Shown: positions 58,511 through 64,000 of the stretch, piece after piece | Layout: the number at the start of each line of letters is the position of its first letter | Position numbering within the stretch: position 1 is the stretch's first letter | Origin: Thysanoteuthis rhombus | Lineage: Eukaryota > Mollusca > Cephalopoda > Oegopsida > Thysanoteuthidae | Assembly (NCBI GenBank): GCA_963457665.1 | Contig: OY735212.1 | Span: 53,683,338-53,747,337 of the forward strand | Direction: 5' to 3' | Length of the DNA: 64,000 nt | The notes under the pieces: generated by a model | What the model was told of the DNA's origin: nothing | Databases searched by the model: none | The model's input: only the letters and a program-made list of their open reading frames with translations | Program-made: the position numbers and the translations under genes

Positions 58511-59435
58511 AAAGGTATTTCATGTTCTATTTATGAAAAATGATGAGTTTGGAAGCTGGAAGGAGTTTTACTTACATTCATAAAATACAAAGCAATGTTT
58601 TTATTTCAATCTGTGAGAAAAGATGAAATCTGTTTCAAATTAGTTTCAACAATTAATTTTCAATGTCATCAAATGAAACTGTGACAGTGGTTCTTTTCAG
58701 TAGTATTAATAGTATTAGGCAAATCCATAAGCCATTTAATATACTTACCTTTTTGATAATTTAGATAATTCCCATCCCCAATTCTTGATACTTATTGGTT
58801 TCAACTTTGATACCAATACCGATACCAATTTGAAGGAGGCAAAAAAAAAAAAAAATGTTATGACTTTTATAACTGCTGAAATAAAACAGTTCTGAAGTTT
58901 TTTGTCATACTTAATCATATGTGGTTAGTATCACATTTTATTTTTTGAACTAGTCATTCCTCATAAGAAAACTTTGACTACAGTAGATATCAAAAGTGAC
59001 AAAGGATTCCATCTTTTTATTTTTATTTTTATTATATACATACATTTGTTTGTGTTGGTATTTTTCAGCACTCCTAGCCATACCATATTGTCTACTGCAT
59101 CAGTAATCCACTAGATCCCTTCACCCCTTATATAAAAGTTGTTGTTGTGTGTTTTTTTTAAAAAAACCTTGGGGGGGGGCTTTTTCTGATATTTTTTCTT
59201 TTACTCTATTCTGTATATTTTCCAGTGGAAAATGGTAGTGAGGTTATGAATAGAATCTATTCTGACCATATTTATTCTTCAGTTGTTCAATTATTGACTG
59301 TGATGGCAAGTTCTTAATTGATTTTCAAAATTTTAAGAAAAAAAACAAACTATTGAACTTTCTTGAATAAAAGAGTCCATTGTTTGAAATGATGGGTTGG
59401 AATTAGAATTCAATCAGCAAGATTGTAACCTATAA
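58511..59435. other. Non-coding DNA, nothing recognised
   Basis: This includes an A14 run near 58842 and a G9 run at 59171-59179. No genes or repeats were recognised. Confidence 0.35.
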
Positions 59436-59548
59436 TTGATCACGGCCAAACAAAAGGTGAAATGTAACTTCATTGATCATCCCCAATGCAGTATGTTACC
59501 AAAACAACATTGGTCATGAGGCAGTTTCTATAGAGTGAATATAATCTA
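59436..59548 (+). repeat. Family A fragment, copy 7 (3' quarter only)
   Basis: ATTGATCACGGCCAAACAAA, AGGTGAAATGTAACTTCATT, GATCATCCCC, AACATTGGTCATGAGGCAGT and TTCTATAGAGTGA correspond to the last ~110 bp of family A. It is 5' truncated. Confidence 0.6.
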
Positions 59549-60101
59549 AGACAATTGTAATCCTAATATATCTAATTGATTACAATATTGAATTATTGCA
59601 TTTAATATAGTAATAATTGAGAAATGACTTATGTTTTGAAATAAATAGATTTTCACATGTGAAAGATTAAGTCCTCAATATGCTTTAGTGTATTTCAAAA
59701 TCCAAGGCTGCAGTTTGAACACTTTTAGGTAGTCAGTTAGTGTCAACAGAATAAATACCTGTAATTTGGTTGTAACTAATTTGCTCTGTTTTTTTTTTCC
59801 CCACTCTACCTCTGAAACATAAGCCAATTGAAAAGCCCTCTGGTTGCTCATTCACTGCTGACTAATTTTGTGAAGTAGTTTTGTGCGTGGTCTCACTGAC
59901 CATAATCAGTCTTTGAGATAGTAGAAAAGAGGATTTAAATGAAGAGAATGAAATGTCATTGAAAGTTTCTTGGTAAAACTTTGCTCTTCTGACTCTGCAC
60001 ACTGTATTTTGAGATGGTTGAGACTAAATGAACTGTTCGAAGTACAAGTAATTTGAGTAATTTTGTTTTCAGTAGTAATGTCTTAGATTACATTAGAAAA
60101 C
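59549..60101. other. Non-coding DNA, nothing recognised
   Basis: AT-rich spacer between two family A copies. No feature was recognised. Confidence 0.35.
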
Positions 60102-60512
60102 GTCAACCAAAACTGTCAACATAGGTTTCTTCAATTTCTAAGTTGAGTTGGCTAGATATATATGTATGTGCATATGTGAAGGCCATACCAATAGAGCTAG
60201 AGGGTTGAAAATGTCTGCATTTACTCCTTATGGCTGAGAAAATCTTTTCCAAAATTTCTCATTAGAATAGGTTTGTAATGTGTGTGTGTGTGTGTGTGTG
60301 GAGGGGTCAATTTTATAATGTAAGCTTATGCTAAATTATTTTCCAGTTTGTCTGACTTTTCAGTGGTCACTGCCCAACAAAATAGTGAAGTAATTTATTC
60401 ATTGATATCCCCTCCTTTTTTCTAATTGATCACCCTCCCCCCAAATACAACTGCCAAAAGACATTGGACTTGTGGCAGTTTCTATTGAGTGACTAACCAG
60501 ACCTGTTGATAT
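60102..60512 (+). repeat. Family A interspersed repeat, copy 8 (near full length)
   Basis: One of the most complete plus copies. It reads CCAAAACTGTCAACATAGGT, TTCTTCAATTTCTAAGTTGA, CATACCAATAGAGCTAGAGG, CATTTACTCCTTATGGC, AAGCTTATGCTAAATTA, TTTTCAGTGGTCACTGCCCA and ACAACTGCCAAAAGACATTG. It ends GTTTCTATTGAGTGACTAAC followed by CAGACCTGTTG. A GT microsatellite (60279-60300) sits in its middle. This copy best shows both ends. Confidence 0.8.
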
Positions 60513-62398
60513 TTCAATTATAATAATGCAACTGATTCTTATTCAAATTCTATTCAATAGGAGTTAACTTCAAGCTCTAAAAAAATATTCATAAAATTTC
60601 CATAATTTTATAAACTATTTTTTTCTTTTTCAAGATTAAAAAAAGAAATTATCAGATCATAAAATATTGAGTCTTGATGATTTGCTATAAAAAAAAATCT
60701 CATTTTAATTACTCTTATATCAATTGTATCTTTGAAATTTGAAAGTAACTTGAATGTTTCATCCAAGTAAAGATGGGAAGAATCATGATTTTCTATTTAG
60801 CCACTTGCTATTAAATTGGAATTCCTGAATTTGATTTGATTTTGTATACATTTTAATTTTATTAAAAATTGCAGTTAAATCTGTTTTGTTGATTTTCATA
60901 TTTTGCTTTGAAGGATAAAAAAAAATGATTGTGCAAAACACTAAAATTACTCCGGAATCCTTTTATGATTTTGAGCACTGTTAAAAGAAATGATGAAAGA
61001 TTAGTTTTAAACTTTTTTTCTGAGTGAATCAGTAGTCTCTAACAACAATACCTATTGTTCATAAGGATTACAATCTCACTACAATGGAAGAAAACTTCAT
61101 GTGCACATGCACTGCAATTACTCAACAACTAGCCAATTTATGAAGTTGACAGATGCCAGATATGTTAGTCAGCACATAGGGCAGTGCAGTCTTGTTTGAA
61201 CTTGTTTGGGTCAGCTTTTCTTGAGAAATTTGATAATGAATAATTGAAAAATTCAAGATCATAGACCTTTCCTCATTAGTTCTATAAATTATCTCCCTTG
61301 ACTTCCACTCTTCAGAATTAACTAAATTTAGATATATATCTGAATTGATAATACTTAAGAGAAGTAACCAAAATACCATGAAGCTGTAGTTCCATACAGT
61401 ATATGGAAAACTGCATATCACAACAGCAATTTACCATTCCTTTCTACTAAATTTGTACTAATCATAATTGAAGGACCCTTTTCTATTTCTTTTTTTTTTT
61501 TTTTTAACTCTCATTCATTCTCCACTTGTAACTACTACTGAACTTTTCTGTGAATCGAATTTAGGTTGTAAAAAAATTACCAAAAAGCGCAATGGAGATA
61601 ACTTTGATTGAAGGATAACTTTTTGAATTCATTAGAATAGATTCAAGAATTATTTAAGAAGCAATTAAACAAGCTTCCATGAGATACCTTAGATTTGAAC
61701 GTTTTGGACTTCTATGTGTTCTATGTGTTCACCTGCTGTGCAAATGTTGTGTTCACAAATATATAATGGGATTCTATTGAACTATTGTTAAGGTGCTGCA
61801 TTTTAAGTAATGTTTAGAAAAAAATTAGATTATACTTTGTCTTGGAAAAAGGTTACCCAAAGAATGTCTGAATCAAATATAGAATCCAGACCCCAAAATT
61901 GATATGACTTGGTCACAATTTTTCCGACAACACTCTATATGACATCAGAAGTCACATCAAGGTGTTGATATTATTGTTTCTTATAGTTCAGATCTGGTGG
62001 TCCAAATGCGTTCCGTGTGCCTGCCTGTCTCTTAAAAGTTGAAAGCCTGCTGCAACCAAAATGAAATCCTACATACTTCATGTGAATTATGCCTTTATCT
62101 TGAGGTTTTTTTCCTATTCATACTCATTCATTTAAAACCTCTAAACCTAAATGGAAATGTCAGTGTTGTAGAAGTCCATTTCAGATTTATTGTCATGTAG
62201 AATGTTGATCTATCAACAAGCTGCACTATTGATCCAACATTAACTCTTGACTGTTGCTTTTCCATAGCAGAAGGAAAGAGCCATATTGGTTGTTGGGTGT
62301 CCGATGTGATTGGATTGTGTCAGATAACAGAGGCTTAACATTAACACTGTTTTCATGCCATGGTTCTTACAATTCTCTTCTGCTAATAAAATAAAATA

Positions 62399-62401
<3 letters not shown>
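60513..62401. other. Non-coding DNA, nothing recognised
   Basis: A minus frame of 99 codons (61122-61421) has no recognisable domain. T17-18 run near 61489-61506. No repeats shared within the window were found. Confidence 0.35.

Positions 62402-62495
<94 letters not shown>
62402..62495. repeat. (AT)39 microsatellite followed by T16
   Basis: A long perfect AT run passes directly into a T run. Confidence 0.95.
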
Positions 62496-62699
62496 AAATC
62501 ATATAAAGCTCTTTGGCTTTATCTAGCAGTCTATAGATCAAGCATTTATTTGGGAAAAAAAATACAAACAAAAAAACAGTAAGGTTAATGCATGTATATA
62601 AAATGCTACCAATTTCTGTATTACCTGTTCATTAACCATATCTGCAGTTATAATAAAGACTTTGGCAGGTGATTGAGTTGTGAGTTTGTCTTATTTGTT

Positions 62700-62963
62700 T
62701 CATTTGTGATACTTTCCGAAGTACTCATTGCAACACAACCCAAGTCTACATTCTTCATGCCATATACCAATTCTGGTGCCTTTGTAATTATATCGTTTTG
62801 GAATAGTACAATAAGTGGATTTCATCTTCTTTCCATCTGAGATTTTACTGATGAAATGCCTAGCAGATTTTTTAGCTGATGGATCACCAATATCAGGTGT
62901 GCGTATCCTTCTGCATGGTTCCTCATAACAACCAATAAGTCCTTCTATAACTGATATGATCAA
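62700..62963 (-). pseudogene. piggyBac-family transposase, C-terminal Cys-rich end (fragment)
   Basis: The 87-codon minus-strand frame ends with a Cys/His-rich segment, KSTYCTIPKRYNYKGTRIG, then EECRLGLCCNEYFGKYHK and a stop. This matches the end of piggyBac/PGBD transposases, where a basic linker (RHF..KI....KKK) precedes a zinc-binding module of the type RC.VC...G.R..TR..C..C..GLC...CFE.YH. The first Cys pair is incomplete (one Cys, no CxxC), and CFE is YFG here, so metal binding is probably lost. Upstream (62964-63250) I see no readable catalytic DDD domain, so only a tail fragment remains. The YH terminus and GLC motif make the call reasonable but not certain. Confidence 0.55.
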
Positions 62964-62999
62964 ACATCACACTCAGCAGCATCATTTAGGCTGTACAGG

Positions 63000-64000
63000 T
63001 ATTGCATCAGATAGTGTTTCTAGGCACAATGTATTGCTGAGGGAACTGACTATGTCGTTCCAAGGCCACAATAATGAGGTATCCAGTGAAGAATGAACTC
63101 ACTACATTGGCAAAATTATCAAGATGGGCTTCCTGACCATCATGCTACAGTCGACATCTATATTTACCTAGTTTAGCTTCATCTGACACGAGACAACCGA
63201 TTCAGATTGAAATTACTTTACTTGCAGCTTAGATCTATATTTTACTATAAAGCTTTTCTATTTTTTGCATATCAACACTGTAAGGGCTGTCTCTTTGTTG
63301 GTACATTGACATGGAAACAGTAAATAGTTGAAATTTTTTTTTTTTTTTTTTTCAAGCTTGGGAAGCTTCCATATTTATCGTCTATAGTTATTAGCAAACT
63401 TCCCTTTTCTTGAATTTTTTTTTCTCACCATGAAACATAAGTTGTCTGGTGCATACTATATATTATCAGACAAACATATTTTGGGGATTAAATCAAATGT
63501 ATGAGTGTGCTTCCTTTGTGCAAACATAGATCTTTTAAAATGTCTTTTCCCACATGTTTGTTGTTGGCCTAAATGAATTTACCATGTAAAGTTTTCTCGA
63601 CCTGCTAGCAAAATATACCAAAGTCTCAATATTACACGAAACTCCAAAAATTACTTGTATTATACTTATATGCTGCTTATATTAAGCATAATTCTAAAAA
63701 GAATAGAGAATTTTTTCCTAACTCATTATAGTCAGAGGGATTTATCTGTTAACATGATATATCATTTTATAATGAAATAATTTAGTTTAAAAAGTGGCCT
63801 ATCAGTTTTTAAACTTATAATTTATTTCATGAAAATTACCATTATCCTTAACTTTTAATAACTTAATAAAAGAAAATATTTCACTTTGATATTGCTCTCT
63901 GCTTTAATCTATTACTGGGAATTTTTGCAATTTAGTATGTCCTGATCTATAAAAGACATGCAGATTTCAGTGGTTAAATACTGGTTATTGCAAGTATTTC
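63000..64000. other. Non-coding DNA, nothing recognised
   Basis: The first part may belong to the decayed piggyBac-related element upstream of the transposase tail, but no readable block was found. The rest is AT-rich, with a T21 run near 63333-63352. Confidence 0.35.

Overview
This is a gene-poor stretch of an animal nuclear genome. It is strongly AT-rich, and almost every open frame is short and uninterpretable. There are no operons, Shine-Dalgarno sites or tightly packed genes, and no rRNA gene, true tRNA gene or CRISPR array could be seen. The repeats (tRNA-derived SINEs with long conserved tails, CR1- and RTE-type LINE 3' ends, hAT- and pogo/Tigger-like MITEs, long AT and GT microsatellites, abundant poly-A/T and poly-C/G runs) fit a lophotrochozoan invertebrate, most likely a mollusc and perhaps a cephalopod. 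That placement is inferred from the style of the repeats, not from a marker gene. The window is probably intergenic DNA or the inside of long introns.

Layout. 0-10 kb: a copy of an unclassified ~400 bp repeat ('family A') in minus orientation, a hAT-type MITE with an 8 bp target duplication, the 3' end of a CR1-like LINE, a second family A copy, and a tRNA-derived SINE ('SINE D'). 10-20 kb: a GC-richer unclassified block, a third family A copy, a CT microsatellite, a CA/TA minisatellite and a four-unit tandem array ('family B'). 20-30 kb: a 95 bp tandem duplication, family A copies (one split by ~420 bp), an exact 20 bp tandem repeat, the only good host-exon candidate (184 codons at 26.0-26.6 kb), an RTE-like LINE end, a tRNA-like SINE piece and a perfect 30 bp-arm hairpin. 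30-42 kb: a pogo/Tigger-like MITE, unclassified DNA, family A, 'SINE C' and AT microsatellites. 42-52 kb: mostly featureless, with two family B copies and pogo/Tigger-like ends. 52-64 kb: a foldback version of SINE C ending in a second perfect hairpin, long AT runs, a second SINE D, another tRNA-SINE, a second RTE end directly followed by family B, two more family A copies and a decayed piggyBac transposase end.

No set of genes working together can be seen. The most informative content is the repeat structure: the multi-copy family A, two snap-back palindromes with 4-base loops, a SINE carrying its tail on both sides, and an excess of long C/G runs in AT-rich DNA. Several repeat boundaries are approximate because alignments were made by eye.
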